From: Silvimonas iriomotensis
Lineage (GTDB): Bacteria > Pseudomonadota > Gammaproteobacteria > Burkholderiales > Chitinibacteraceae
Assembly (NCBI RefSeq): GCF_014645535.1
Contig: NZ_BMLX01000009.1
Coordinates: forward strand, 46,855-110,854
Direction of reading: 5' to 3'
Length of the DNA stretch: 64,000 nucleotides
Shown in pieces: positions 42,949 to 52,697 of the stretch. Position numbers and translations under genes: made by a program. Within the stretch, counting starts at the first letter, position 1, and each line of letters begins with the position of its first letter. The notes beneath the pieces are model-generated. The model ran no database searches and was not told where the DNA came from. It worked only from the letters and a program-made list of their open reading frames with translations.

Positions 42949-45216
42949 TTATTTCTTTTTGGGTGGCGTGGGTGCAGCCGGGGCAGGTTTGCCCTTCTGC
43001 TTTTGCGCGGCTTTGGCAGCGGCAGCGCGGGATGCGGCGGCTTTCTCTGCCGCGGCTTTCTGGCGGGCGATGAACTGTTCTTTCACGCTGGCATAGTCAA
43101 CGTGGTAATCCGGAGAGGCCAGCGGACCAGACAAGGTAATGGGCAAGGTCAGGCCGGCCAGACTGGCCAGTTCCGGCAGGCGGGAACTGGTCGAGGCCTG
43201 CATCTGGTAGTCGATATAACCCTGGCCCAGATTGATGGCGCCGCTGCCGGTCAGCTTGACCACGCCGGTACCCACGGCCAGATCATTGTTGCGGGCTACG
43301 CCGTCCTTGATCTGCAGGCTGGCCTGCAACTGGGTGAAGCGGGTGCGGGCGTCGTTGTCGGACGGTTGTGTTACCTCTGACCCCAGCAGCGCCAGTTGCT
43401 TGCTGGTATTGCGCAGCAAGGCTTCCACGTCGATCCCGCGGATCGCGCCTTCTTTCAGTTGCAGGTGGGCGTTGCCGTTGGTGGTGCGGCGCAGGTCTTC
43501 CAGCGAGGTGCCGCGGGCAGAGATATCCAGATCAACCTGGCCACGCCCCTCAAACCGGCTGGTGTCCAGTACATCGACCAGCAAGGTGTTGATATTGGTA
43601 TCGGTCAGGCGCTGGCGGGCCCGGAAAACCGGCATGTCACCGGTAGTATCGATCTGCATGTTGCCAGAGAGGCGGCCTTCGTACAGCGTGGCCTGCAGCG
43701 GGTCCATGGTCAGCTTGCGGTCACGTGCGCTGAAGTTCATGGCGATGTCGTCGACATGCAGGTTCTTGACCACCAGCTCGCCAATGCGTACCTGACCCTG
43801 GGCGCGGGCATGCTGCAGCCAGGTGAAGTCGATGTCCTTGCTTTGATCAACCTGCCGCGCGCCTTCACTCACCACCGGCAAATACGGTGTCAGATCAAGC
43901 CGGCTGATATTGAAGTCGAACTGATATTCCGGCTGCACAAAGTCGTTGACGCCCAGGCTCATCGACACCGGTTCATGATCCAGCTGGCCGTTGCTGGCCA
44001 GATGCAGAAATTCAGAGCGCAGATCCAGTGTGCTGGTGCCGGTCAGTTGCAGGCCGATCTCGCCGCGCGGCAGCGCCGTGTTGCTATAGCTGCCGGTCAG
44101 TTTGTAGGCGGGCAAAGAGAACCGCGCGCCGCCCTGCATTTCCAGCGGGCTGACAAACTGGGCCGTCAATTTCTGGCCAGGGCTATCGAGCACGACATCG
44201 ATACTGGCGTTGTCGGCACGCAGCAACCCGCCTTGTGCACCGGCCAGACGTGGCACTTTCATGTTCGCCGTCAGGTGATTGCCGGGGCTCTTCATATCGA
44301 CTTGCAGCTTGAGCTTGTCCAGCGACAGCACATTGCGCGCCACGCGGATGTCCGGCAGATCCAGCTCGCCGGTCCAGTGCTGGTCCGCCCGTTTGCCGGA
44401 TGCCGACACATGCAGATCGCCCCCGTTCAGGCGCAGGGGTTGCCAGCCATAAACCAGGTTGCCGGCCACGCTGACTTCGGCATCAGAGATCCGCAGCGCG
44501 GGCGCGCTGTCGCCTTGTTGCATCAGGTTGAGTTTGAGGTCCGCCACTAGCAGGCGCCGTTCCTGCGCGTGGTAACGCATGGCCGCCGCACCCTTGATCC
44601 GGCCACGCCATTGCACGGCGTGGGTGGGGCCGATCTGCAGATCACCTTCCAGCGACAGCTCACCGTTTTTTGGATCGCCCAGCTTGTCCATATGCCATTG
44701 CAGGCGGGCCAGGCGGAAATATTCGTTCAGACCGTTATCGCGGTAGACCAGATCGCCATCATTGAAAGCCACCCGGTCGATATCGAAATTGATGCCGGTA
44801 CCGCTATCGCGTTTTTGCAGCAGGTCATCAAAGTTGTAGGTGCCATCGGGCTGGCGCTCGATATGCACCTGCGGGTGGTCCAGATCCAGCCGGTGCACAA
44901 CCACAGCGCGCGATCGCAACAGCGGCCACATCGAGAGTTCGACCCGTACGTGATCGGCCTGCGCAAAAATCTGGTCCGGATGGCGCGGCTCGCTCAGCGT
45001 GACCTTGTCCAGCAGCAGCGCCGGGCGCGGCAAAATGACAAGGCGAGTGCGTCCCTGCACGGAAAGTGCACGCTGGGTATCATGCGACATTTGTGCGGCC
45101 AGGGCTGCCTGGGCAAAATCTGCCTGGACGAACCAGGGCACAATGCCGATCACGGCGATCAGGGCCGCAATCAGCAAAAGCACAAGTCGGAAAGGTCGGG
45201 AGTGACGCAGGTCCAT
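42949..45216 (-). CDS. AsmA family envelope protein
   Basis: This is a 755-residue protein with one N-terminal membrane span (LVLLLIAALIAVIGIVPWFV) and a long periplasmic, beta-rich region. It contains the AsmA N-terminal domain (LVILPRPALLLDKVTLSEP, LDLDHPQVHIERQPDGTYN) and the conserved C-terminal domain with QVDLDISARGTSLEDLRRTTNG, MEGVIRGIDVEALL-like sequence and LPELASLAGLTLPITLSGPL. A Lys/Ala-rich tail ends KPAPAAPTPPKKK. AsmA proteins are linked to lipid transport and outer-membrane assembly. It is upstream of mutY and divergent from the thioesterase gene. Confidence 0.92.
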   Translation of the reverse strand: MDLRHSRPFRLVLLLIAALIAVIGIVPWFVQADFAQAALAAQMSHDTQRALSVQGRTRLVILPRPALLLDKVTLSEPRHPDQIFAQADHVRVELSMWPLLRSRAVVVHRLDLDHPQVHIERQPDGTYNFDDLLQKRDSGTGINFDIDRVAFNDGDLVYRDNGLNEYFRLARLQWHMDKLGDPKNGELSLEGDLQIGPTHAVQWRGRIKGAAAMRYHAQERRLLVADLKLNLMQQGDSAPALRISDAEVSVAGNLVYGWQPLRLNGGDLHVSASGKRADQHWTGELDLPDIRVARNVLSLDKLKLQVDMKSPGNHLTANMKVPRLAGAQGGLLRADNASIDVVLDSPGQKLTAQFVSPLEMQGGARFSLPAYKLTGSYSNTALPRGEIGLQLTGTSTLDLRSEFLHLASNGQLDHEPVSMSLGVNDFVQPEYQFDFNISRLDLTPYLPVVSEGARQVDQSKDIDFTWLQHARAQGQVRIGELVVKNLHVDDIAMNFSARDRKLTMDPLQATLYEGRLSGNMQIDTTGDMPVFRARQRLTDTNINTLLVDVLDTSRFEGRGQVDLDISARGTSLEDLRRTTNGNAHLQLKEGAIRGIDVEALLRNTSKQLALLGSEVTQPSDNDARTRFTQLQASLQIKDGVARNNDLAVGTGVVKLTGSGAINLGQGYIDYQMQASTSSRLPELASLAGLTLPITLSGPLASPDYHVDYASVKEQFIARQKAAAEKAAASRAAAAKAAQKQKGKPAPAAPTPPKKK

Positions 45217-45382
45217 CTGGAGCGATGCTGGTTTTTGTGTAAGTATGGGTTGCCGATGGTCTTGGGATTATCCCTAACAGGCCGGGATTAAGCAAAGAGC
45301 AGATGCTCTATGGATTGGTTCCCGCATTCAGATGTGCTGACGTTCACAGCGAATACACATAACAATTTTGCCCGGAGTTGCA

Positions 45383-45790
45383 ATGCCGTTTCGTACCGAG
45401 ATCAAGGTTCGTGGGTACCACCTCGACCTGTATGGCCACGTGAACAACGCGCGCTACCTTGAGTTTCTGGAAGAAGCGCGCTGGGCAATGATGGAGTCTC
45501 ACGGCGATCTTGAGTGGTTCATGCAACGGCAGTACGCGCTGGTCGTCAGCCGTATTGATATCCGCTACAAGCGGCCGGCCACCATGGGCGACCTGCTGGT
45601 GGTGGAAACCCGCTCCGGCCCGATGGGCGAGCGCCACGCCATTGTCGAACAACGCATTGTGCGGGCCGATAATGGCAAAGTCGTGGCCGAGGCGGACGTC
45701 ACCATCGCGGTGATTCACGCCGACGTGCAAGGCGCGCTGCCCATGGAAGGCGATATTGCCGACCGCTTCAAGCAGCTGGCCGGGGAGTAA
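45383..45790 (+). CDS. acyl-CoA thioesterase, hotdog (YbgC/FcbC-like)
   Basis: The 135-residue hotdog protein contains the 4HBT signature YHLDLYGHVNNARYLEFLEEA, in which the aspartate of HLDLYGHVN is the usual catalytic position. A central IRYKRPATMGDLLVVETR strand follows. It would hydrolyse short- or medium-chain acyl-CoA, but the substrate is not known. The ATG at 45383 has GGAG 7 bases ahead. It is five bases before the LEA-type lipoprotein gene, so the two are one operon. Confidence 0.87.
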   Translation: MPFRTEIKVRGYHLDLYGHVNNARYLEFLEEARWAMMESHGDLEWFMQRQYALVVSRIDIRYKRPATMGDLLVVETRSGPMGERHAIVEQRIVRADNGKVVAEADVTIAVIHADVQGALPMEGDIADRFKQLAGE

Positions 45791-45795
45791 CCAAC

Positions 45796-46275
45796 ATGCG
45801 CCGTGTGATCGGGGTGATGCTGGCGCTGTTGATGTTGACGCTGGCCGGGTGCAGCGGTTTGCCGATGAGCTGGGAAAAGCCGCGCATCTCGCTGGCGGGT
45901 TTCACGCTCAAGGACGCCACGTTCTTCCAGCAGCGCTTTGTACTGGCGCTGACCGTGCAAAACCCCAACAATATTTCTGTCGCTGTATCGGGCCTGGACG
46001 CGCGTTTGTCGGTCAACGGCTTTGAAATGGCGCAAGGCGTGTCCAACGAACAGGTCACCATTCCGGCGCTGGGCGAAGTCACCCTGCATATCGAGGTGGT
46101 GAGCAATATTGCGCAACTGGTCAAACAGCTGCGCGCGCTCAAGGGCGATGAAGTGCCCAGCTACAAGCTGACAGGGCGGATTTACCTGCCGGTCAAGCCA
46201 GACGGCATTGCCTTCAGCAAGAGTGGCGACATGCCCCCGCGTGACGACTGGCTGCCCAAGAACCTGCGCTTCTGA
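45796..46275 (+). CDS. LEA-type-2 (WHy domain) lipoprotein
   Basis: This is a 159-residue lipoprotein. The signal MRRVIGVMLALLMLTLAG ends at the lipobox Cys19, followed by a single late-embryogenesis-abundant type 2 / WHy beta-sandwich (KDATFFQQRFVLALTVQNPN, SGLDARLSVNGFEMAQGVS, IPALGEVTLHIEVVSN). Such proteins in bacteria are outer-membrane-associated and of unknown function, often linked to stress. It follows the thioesterase gene closely and is closed by a strong terminator. Confidence 0.85.
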   Translation: MRRVIGVMLALLMLTLAGCSGLPMSWEKPRISLAGFTLKDATFFQQRFVLALTVQNPNNISVAVSGLDARLSVNGFEMAQGVSNEQVTIPALGEVTLHIEVVSNIAQLVKQLRALKGDEVPSYKLTGRIYLPVKPDGIAFSKSGDMPPRDDWLPKNLRF

Positions 46276-46304
46276 CCGCCAGCCTGCACGGGCGGTGCTA
46301 GCTG

Positions 46305-46334
46305 AAAAAACCGGAACCGGCGTTCCGGTTTTTT
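46305..46334 (+). terminator. terminator after the LEA-type lipoprotein gene
   Basis: A perfect 12 bp stem AAAAAACCGGAA/TTCCGGTTTTTT with a 6-base loop lies 29 bases past the stop. A long T-run follows. Confidence 0.9.
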
Positions 46335-46415
46335 TATGGGCGGCACGTTCGGTAAAGACAAGGCGGCCGGGCAAGGTATAATCGTCTGTTTTGTCAGGCA
46401 GTTCCTGGATACCTC

Positions 46416-47717
46416 ATGCCGCAAGCCCGGATTGAATCACTGGACCACGAAGGTCACGGCGTTGCCCGCGTCGAAGGCAAAACCATTTTTGTCGATGGTG
46501 CGTTGCCGTTCGAAACCGTCACCTATAACACCTATCGCAAAAAGCCCAATTTCGAGAACGCGCAGGCCATGCAGATTCTCACCGAGAGCTTTATGCGCAC
46601 CAAGCCCAAGTGCCCGCACTTTGGCGTGTGCGGCGGCTGTTCCATGCAACATATGGAATTTACCGCCCAGGTGGCCGCCAAGCAGCGCGTGCTGGAAGAC
46701 AATCTGGAGCGGATCGGCAATGTCGAGGCTGAAACCATGCTGCCGGCCATTTACGGCCCGCAATGGGGCTACCGCCATCGCGCGCGCCTGTCGGTGCGTG
46801 ATGTCGCCAAGAAGGGCGGGGTGCTGGTCGGCTTTCATGAAAAGCGCTCGTCATTCATTGCCGACATGACCGAATGCCACGTACTGCCCAAGTTCATCTC
46901 TGACCAGCTGGTGCCACTGCGTGAACTCGTCGGCAAGCTGTCTATTTACAACCGCATGCCGCAGATTGAACTGGCTGTCGGTGAGAACGTCACGGTGCTG
47001 GTGTTCCGCAATATGGATGCGATCACCGCGGACGACGAAGCCCACTTCAAGGCCTATGCCGATCAGTGGAAAGTGCAGATCTGGCTGCAACCCAAGGGCC
47101 CGGACACTGCGTACCCGCTGTACCCCAAAGACGCCCCGGCGCTGACTTACGAGCTGCCCGAATACAACATCACCATGCCGTTCAAGCCGACCGAGTTCAC
47201 ACAGGTGAACCACGCCGTGAACCGCGTGATGGTCGACCGCGCCATGCGTCTGCTGGACCCGCAACCGGGCGAAGTCATTGCCGATATGTTCTGCGGTCTG
47301 GGTAATTTCACCCTGCCGATTGCCCGCCGTGGCGCCAAAGTGCTGGGCATGGAAGGCCTGCAACAACTGGTCGACCGCGCCTTTGAAGGCGCCCGTTTCA
47401 ACAAGCTGGAACACCTGACCGACTTCAAGGTGGCCAACCTGTTTGAAATGACCGAAGAATGGCTGGATAAACTGGGCCACTTCGACAAAATGCTGATCGA
47501 CCCGCCGCGTGATGGCGCCATGGAACTGGTGAAATCCATCAGCGCCGAGCACGGCCCCAAGCGCATCGTGTACGTGTCCTGTAGCCCGTCCACCCTGGCG
47601 CGTGACGCCAATGTGCTGGTCAACGTGAAGGGCTACAAGCTCAAGTCCGCCGGCGTGGTGAACATGTTCCCGCACACGGGCCATGTGGAATCGATGGCGC
47701 TGTTTGAGAAGGATTGA
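46416..47717 (+). CDS. rlmD: 23S rRNA (uracil1939-C5)-methyltransferase
   Basis: RlmD makes m5U1939 in 23S rRNA using SAM. The 433 residues show a TRAM domain at the N-terminus ([21 protein letters not shown]). The 4Fe-4S motif spans [14 protein letters not shown] with a fourth Cys just before it, and the SAM site is in [23 protein letters not shown] and the catalytic Cys of [13 protein letters not shown] follow, with a general base in the final [14 protein letters not shown]. It is monocistronic and ends in a terminator. Confidence 0.94.
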   Translation: MPQARIESLDHEGHGVARVEGKTIFVDGALPFETVTYNTYRKKPNFENAQAMQILTESFMRTKPKCPHFGVCGGCSMQHMEFTAQVAAKQRVLEDNLERIGNVEAETMLPAIYGPQWGYRHRARLSVRDVAKKGGVLVGFHEKRSSFIADMTECHVLPKFISDQLVPLRELVGKLSIYNRMPQIELAVGENVTVLVFRNMDAITADDEAHFKAYADQWKVQIWLQPKGPDTAYPLYPKDAPALTYELPEYNITMPFKPTEFTQVNHAVNRVMVDRAMRLLDPQPGEVIADMFCGLGNFTLPIARRGAKVLGMEGLQQLVDRAFEGARFNKLEHLTDFKVANLFEMTEEWLDKLGHFDKMLIDPPRDGAMELVKSISAEHGPKRIVYVSCSPSTLARDANVLVNVKGYKLKSAGVVNMFPHTGHVESMALFEKD

Positions 47718-47741
47718 GCGCACGCTGTGCGTTACAGCATG

Positions 47742-47773
47742 AAAAGCCCCGCGACTTTTGACGCGGGGCTTTT
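47742..47773 (+). terminator. rlmD terminator
   Basis: A 12 bp perfect stem AAAAGCCCCGCG/CGCGGGGCTTTT with loop ACTTTTGA lies 24 bases past the stop, followed by a T-run. Confidence 0.9.
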
Positions 47774-47826
47774 TCATTGAGGTGTCGACTAGCAGGAGTT
47801 CACGATCAGGCCTGGGCACCTTGCAT

Positions 47827-47854
47827 AAAAAAAACCGGCCAGTGCCGGTTCTTT
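47827..47854 (-). terminator. terminator of the 68-residue protein gene
   Basis: AACCGGC/GCCGGTT with loop CAGT (47833-47850) is followed on the - strand by eight T. It lies 19 bases past the small gene's stop. Confidence 0.8.
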
Positions 47855-47873
47855 TCAGGGGGAGCATCACTGC

Positions 47874-48080
47874 TCAGACATAGGTATCAATCGCCCGTCC
47901 AATGGTGCTGATGCCGCTGCCCACTGCAGACACCCCGCTCCCGATGGCCGAAACCGCAGTACCCACGACGGTTGCAGCCGCGCCGACGGTTTCAGCCACC
48001 GCGCGCACGGGCAGGGAGCCCACGCTTGTCACAAGACTCGGGGCATAGGCAACAAGGGCGCTGGAAACAATAGAATTCAT
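47874..48080 (-). CDS. small repetitive amphipathic protein, 68 aa
   Basis: I do not recognise a family. The 68-residue protein is Ala/Val/Gly/Ser-rich with no Cys, Trp, Lys, His, Asn beyond residue 2, or Gln, and is nearly uncharged. From residue 39 it shows a heptad-like repeat (VGTAVSA, IGSGVSA, VGSGIST, IGRAIDT) that could form an amphipathic helix or small coiled assembly. The gene has its own terminator (47827-47854) and an AT-rich upstream region, which suggests it is real rather than a chance frame. A membrane-active peptide, granule coat or structural role are all possible. Confidence 0.6.
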   Translation of the reverse strand: MNSIVSSALVAYAPSLVTSVGSLPVRAVAETVGAAATVVGTAVSAIGSGVSAVGSGISTIGRAIDTYV

Positions 48081-48231
48081 GGACGTGTCCGCCGGCGGCT
48101 TTGAATGGGTAAAACCAATGCTTTCAATGTAACAGCTATGTAGCGGCTTGGCAGCTTTGTATCAACGGATACTCATATGCTGTTGCGATATTCTTGCACA
48201 TTTGCTGCCGCTTTCCCACGTCGGGAAAGTA

Positions 48232-50238
48232 TCAGCCCATGCTGCCCAGCTTGTTCATCAACCCGGCCAGCGTGGCGCGGCCTTCGGTTTTGGTGACCTG
48301 GTTCTGGCCATTGTCCGGGGCCAGGCGGCCGGTGACACGGATTTCATCGGGCGGCAGTTCCCGCAAGAAGCGGGAGGGTTCGACAATCTGCCACTCGCCG
48401 GCGCGGCGGCGCTTGCCGCAATAGCTGATGGTCAGCGAGCGCTGGGCGCGGGTGATGCCCACGTACATCAGACGGCGTTCTTCTTCCACCATGCCGCTTT
48501 CAATCGAGTTGGCGTGCGGCAGGATATCTTCCTCGCAGCCAATCAGGAACACATGCGGGTATTCCAGACCCTTGGAGGCATGCAGCGTGGACATGCGCAC
48601 GGCGTCTACTTCTTCTTCGTCGCGGCCTTCGAGCATGGTGATCAGTGCGATGGTCTGCGTGACCTCGATCAGGTTCTTGCCTTTGTCTTCACCGTGTTTG
48701 GTGACCCAGCCGACAAAGTCCTGCACGTTCTTCCACTTGGCTTCAGCGGGTTTGGGGTCGTCGCTGTCGTAAAGCCAGGTTTCGTAATCGATGGATTGCA
48801 ACAGTTCGGTCAGGACCGAGCCGGCGTTTTCCCGCTGCGCGCGTGGTTGCATGCGGTTGATGAATTCGCAGAAGGTTTGCAGCGGTTCGTATTGCTGGGG
48901 TTGAACCTGGTGGATAAAGCCTTCTTCAAACGCGGCCGCAAACAGCGAAATCTGCCGCTGGTTGGCATAGGCGCCCAGGCGTTCCAGCGTGACATTGCCG
49001 ACGCCGCGTTTGGGCGTGGTAATGGCGCGGATAAACGCCGGATCATCGTCTTCATTGGCAATCAGCCGCAGGTACGACAACACGTCCTTGATTTCAGCCC
49101 GGTCAAAGAACGACTGGCCGCCCGCCATGACGTAGGGAATACGATGCTCGCGCAGTTGCGTCTCGATGATCCGCGCCTGGTGGTTGCCGCGGTACAGCAC
49201 GGCGTAGTCGCTGAATTTGGTGTTGTTCAGAAACTTGTGGTTGAGCATGTTCATGGCCACCATCTCGGCCTCGGCTTCTTCGCTCTTGGCTTCGATGACC
49301 TGAATGGGGTCACCGATGCCCAGATCAGACCACAGCGTTTTCTCGAACAATTTGGGGTTGTTGCTGATCACCGCGTTGGCACATTTCAGAATGCGCGCAA
49401 CCGAGCGGTAGTTTTGCTCCAGCTTGATCAGTTCCAGGCTGGGGAAGTCGGTTTTCAGCAGCGCCAGGTTTTCAACATTGGCGCCGCGCCAGGCGTAAAT
49501 GGACTGATCATCGTCACCCACGGCAGTGAACTTGCCTGCTTTGCCAGTCAGTTGCTTGAGCAACTCGTACTGGGTGTTGTTGGTGTCCTGGTATTCGTCG
49601 ATCAGCAGATAGCGCAGCCGCTGCTGCCACTTGGCGCAGACCGCTTCTTCCTGGGCAAACAGATCCACCGGCAGCCGGATCAGGTCGTCAAAGTCGACAG
49701 CCTGATAGGCCTGCAGCGTGTCCTGATACTGGCGGTAGATTTTGGCCAGATGCAGTTCACCTTCAGAATCCGCGCCCAGCAAGGCTTTATCGGGCGAGAC
49801 GCGGTCCGCCTTGAGCATGGAAATGCGCGAGATCGTGGTGCGGATCAGCTGTTTGTCGGTGGTGGTGAGAATGTCAGAGATGATCTTCCACTGATCGCCA
49901 CTATCCAGAATGGAGAACTGCGGCTTGTAGCCGAGGTATTTTGCTTCTTCGCGCAAGATACGCATGCCCAGCGAGTGAAACGTGCTCACCGTCAGCCCGC
50001 GCAGTTTGTCCGGTGGCAACAAGGTGCCGACCCGCTCGTTCATTTCACGCGCGGCCTTGTTGGTAAAGGTAATGGCGGCGATATTGCGCGCGTCCATCTG
50101 CGCTGCGGTGATCAGGTAAGCAATCTTTTGCGTGATCACCCGGGTCTTGCCTGAGCCCGCGCCCGCCAGCACAAGGCAGGGGCCGTCCAGGTATTTCACA
50201 GCCGCGCGTTGCGGCGGGTTCAGGTGATCAAGATTCAT
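48232..50238 (-). CDS. rep: ATP-dependent DNA helicase Rep
   Basis: This is a superfamily 1A helicase of 668 residues. Motif I is VLAGAGSGKTRVITQKI, then ITFTNKAAREMNERVG, motif II IDEYQDTNNTQYELL, QSIYAWRGA, QNYRSVARIL, motif V LHASKGLEYPHVFLIGCEE and motif VI ERRLMYVGITRAQRSL. The length and motif spacing match Rep more closely than UvrD or PcrA. Rep unwinds DNA and clears replication obstacles. The gene has its ATG at 50238. It is downstream of hutC on the same strand, 133 bases away. Confidence 0.92.
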   Translation of the reverse strand: MNLDHLNPPQRAAVKYLDGPCLVLAGAGSGKTRVITQKIAYLITAAQMDARNIAAITFTNKAAREMNERVGTLLPPDKLRGLTVSTFHSLGMRILREEAKYLGYKPQFSILDSGDQWKIISDILTTTDKQLIRTTISRISMLKADRVSPDKALLGADSEGELHLAKIYRQYQDTLQAYQAVDFDDLIRLPVDLFAQEEAVCAKWQQRLRYLLIDEYQDTNNTQYELLKQLTGKAGKFTAVGDDDQSIYAWRGANVENLALLKTDFPSLELIKLEQNYRSVARILKCANAVISNNPKLFEKTLWSDLGIGDPIQVIEAKSEEAEAEMVAMNMLNHKFLNNTKFSDYAVLYRGNHQARIIETQLREHRIPYVMAGGQSFFDRAEIKDVLSYLRLIANEDDDPAFIRAITTPKRGVGNVTLERLGAYANQRQISLFAAAFEEGFIHQVQPQQYEPLQTFCEFINRMQPRAQRENAGSVLTELLQSIDYETWLYDSDDPKPAEAKWKNVQDFVGWVTKHGEDKGKNLIEVTQTIALITMLEGRDEEEVDAVRMSTLHASKGLEYPHVFLIGCEEDILPHANSIESGMVEEERRLMYVGITRAQRSLTISYCGKRRRAGEWQIVEPSRFLRELPPDEIRVTGRLAPDNGQNQVTKTEGRATLAGLMNKLGSMG

Positions 50239-50371
50239 GGGGGTGTTTGTTCAATCAGGGCGTGACCGGCGAAGGCGGCTATTTTACCGGGGATGCTGCC
50301 GGGCGTGGCGGTGATCTGGCAAATGGTGCTGCCGGGGTCTGGCCGGCGGCGGCGCTGGTTTGCAGAACGGA

Positions 50372-51076
50372 TCAGAACGATCCGGAAAACTGGAAGCGGG
50401 CGCCAGGATGCCAGAGCGTGACATCGGTGGCGATCTGCTCATGCGCCCAGGTGCGCCGCTGCAAGACCAGACACGGATCGCCCGCCAGCATGCGCAGGTG
50501 CTGGCGGATGCCGGCATCGGGCAGGCGCGCGGTGATGACGTATTCGGCGCGTTGCAGCGGGGCCTCACGCGTCATGTAATCACTGGGCGTGAGCTGGGCA
50601 AAGTCTTGCTCCAGATAACGCGGGTAGAGGTGCGGGTTGACGTAGCGGTCTTCGACCTGGATCGGTTCGCCGTTTTCAAAATGCACAATACAGGAGTGAT
50701 ACGCGTACTCATTGCCGGTCAGACCCAGCGTGCTCAGGGCAGCGGGGTCGGTGGTGCGCTCCAGCAGTAATACTGCGCTGCTGTGCACGTCGCCGCGGCT
50801 TTCTATTTCAGCGGCAATGCTCCTGATCTGGATCAGCGTGGACTGGTAGCGTTTGGCGTTCACAAACGTGCCGGCGCCCTGAACCCGGGAGAGCAACTGG
50901 TCTGCCGTCAGTTCACGCAGTGCCCGGTGTACGGTCATGCGGGACACGCCAAACTGTTTGACGAGGTCATGTTCGGACGGGATCACGCTGCCAGCGGGCC
51001 AGGCGCCAGTTTCAATCTGCCGCCGCACGTAGTCCTTGATGCGGGCATAAGCAGGCGCGGGGCGTTGAACGGGCAT
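50372..51076 (-). CDS. GntR family regulator, HutC-like
   Basis: The 234-residue protein has an N-terminal GntR winged helix (IPSEHDLVKQFGVSRMTVHRALRELTADQ, about residues 32-60) and a C-terminal UTRA ligand-binding domain (EPIQVEDRYVNP, TLWHPGARFQFSGSF). The closest described type is HutC, the histidine-utilisation repressor that binds urocanate. No hut genes lie in this window, so the target operon must be elsewhere, and another ligand is possible. It is convergent with nothing and starts at ATG 51076. Confidence 0.85.
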   Translation of the reverse strand: MPVQRPAPAYARIKDYVRRQIETGAWPAGSVIPSEHDLVKQFGVSRMTVHRALRELTADQLLSRVQGAGTFVNAKRYQSTLIQIRSIAAEIESRGDVHSSAVLLLERTTDPAALSTLGLTGNEYAYHSCIVHFENGEPIQVEDRYVNPHLYPRYLEQDFAQLTPSDYMTREAPLQRAEYVITARLPDAGIRQHLRMLAGDPCLVLQRRTWAHEQIATDVTLWHPGARFQFSGSF

Positions 51077-51135
51077 GGCGGGCTCAGACGGGGGTGACGC
51101 CGCAATATAGCATGCGGCGCCCGGCGCTTACCGGC

Positions 51136-52320
51136 TCAGCGCTCGTGTTCGGGCGGGGTGGTGGGGGCGGTGGGTTGCGAGACCACAATGCGGTTGCGGC
51201 CGGCGTCTTTGGCCTGGTACAGCGCGGTATCGGCCCGCAGCGTCAGTTCTTGCAGGCTCTCTTCAACCGACCAGTGCGCCAGACCGCCGCTCATGGTGTA
51301 AGAGGCCAGGTTATCGCCAATGCGCATGGTATTGGCCTCGACCAGTGCGCGCAGGCGTTCAGAGATAGACCGCGCTTCAGCCGGGCTGGCGCCGTAAAGC
51401 AACAGGCCGAACTCTTCCCCGCCCAGACGGCCAAGACAATCTGCCGCGCGCAGGGCGCTGTGCATGATCAGCGTGAAATCGCGCAGGACTTCGTCGCCGA
51501 CGGCGTGACCAAAACGGTCATTGATGGATTTGAAGTGATCGATATCCAGCAGCAACAACGATACCGGCCGCCCGCTGCGCGCCGCCGTGGCCATCTGGCG
51601 CGTGGCCTGCTCGATAAACGCCTTGCGTGAGAGTGCGTTGGTCAGGAAGTCGCGGCTGGCCACTTCTTCAGATGCAGTCAAGATGGCGTCATGGGCCATG
51701 ACCACTGCGCCCATGGTCAGGCCGGGGATCACCACTGCGCCCAGCGCCAGGAAGGTCAGATTGAGCGCCGAGTAATCCGTGAACCAGTATTTCAGCTCCG
51801 GGTGCAGCAGATACAGCACGCAGCGGGCCAGATACGCCAGGGCCAGCACCAGCGCAAAGCCACCGGTGAAGTCATGGCCGTGGGTGGAGCGGGTCTTGGG
51901 ATGATGGCGCAGGATGGTGTAGCCAATCATGACATCGAGCGTGCCATGGTAAATGGAGGTTACCACCACGCGCAGATTGAAGTAATCCACGTAAAAACGC
52001 AGCGCGCCCAGAATAATCGTGTACACCACCAGGCTGATCAGAAGCGGGCGCACCGGCACGCTGAGCTGGGCAAAGCGGCGGCAACCGGCATAAAACATGC
52101 AGATCGCCGCGCCCAGCAAGGCGTTGCCCAGCACGATGGGAATGAACGCAAACCCCAGCGGCGAAGCCAGATAGCAACCCAGCGCGGCCAGTTCCAGCAC
52201 ATTGGCCCACAACCATTCACGCACGCCGGGCAGGCCGCTGCGACGCAACGACATCAGCACCAGCAGCATCATGAAGTTGAGCAGTGCCGTCACAGCGATA
52301 AGAAAGGCGGGGCTCGTCAT
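51136..52320 (-). CDS. membrane diguanylate cyclase (GGDEF)
   Basis: The 394-residue protein has six or seven N-terminal membrane helices (MMLLVLMSL, ELAALGCYLA, VLGNALLGAAICMF, LISLVVYTIILGAL, FALVLALAYLARCVL, FLALGAVVIPGLTMG) followed by a GGDEF domain. The active site is GRLGGEEFGLL, and an RAAD inhibitory I-site lies five residues before it. The protein should synthesise cyclic-di-GMP and be product-inhibited. The sensor part has no recognised ligand pocket. It begins 377 bp left of xdhA, in the opposite direction. Confidence 0.92.
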   Translation of the reverse strand: MTSPAFLIAVTALLNFMMLLVLMSLRRSGLPGVREWLWANVLELAALGCYLASPLGFAFIPIVLGNALLGAAICMFYAGCRRFAQLSVPVRPLLISLVVYTIILGALRFYVDYFNLRVVVTSIYHGTLDVMIGYTILRHHPKTRSTHGHDFTGGFALVLALAYLARCVLYLLHPELKYWFTDYSALNLTFLALGAVVIPGLTMGAVVMAHDAILTASEEVASRDFLTNALSRKAFIEQATRQMATAARSGRPVSLLLLDIDHFKSINDRFGHAVGDEVLRDFTLIMHSALRAADCLGRLGGEEFGLLLYGASPAEARSISERLRALVEANTMRIGDNLASYTMSGGLAHWSVEESLQELTLRADTALYQAKDAGRNRIVVSQPTAPTTPPEHER

Positions 52321-52697
52321 GCTTTGTTCCGGCTACGACTGCCGGCCTGATTGATCAAGGTGTATTTTATGAAATGGTTATGCATCCGTCATTGTGGCAA
52401 CGGCGGATTGACGCGTGTGCAAAATTCGTCCTGCTGGCGCAAACATGTATCGTGCAGCGAACAGAAAAACCGTGCTGGTGTGATGGCTTGAGCGGCCTGT
52501 GGTGCCGCGGGCCTGATCATCAGCATCGTCCCGGGCGGCAGCCGGCGCCAGTGACACCGTGCAAGGTGGTTCCGCGAGCGGTCGTACACATGCCCGCAAC
52601 CGAATAACGGTTATACGCCCTGGCGGGGCAGTCATCGCGGTATGAAGTGTTAGATTGAAATCATCCATTCCCTCACATCAAGGGCGGAACCCGTTTC
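52321..52697. other. divergent spacer between the diguanylate cyclase gene and xdhA
   Basis: The 377 bases should contain promoters for both directions, but I cannot point to a clear -35/-10 pair. Short frames on both strands lack codon-use or similarity support. AAGGGCGG lies 17-10 bases before the xdhA start and may be its ribosome site, at unusual spacing. Confidence 0.4.

Noticed and set aside
52374..52668. Small genes in the spacer before xdhA
   Set aside because: Frames overlap on both strands with Arg/Pro-rich nonsense composition and no ribosome site.
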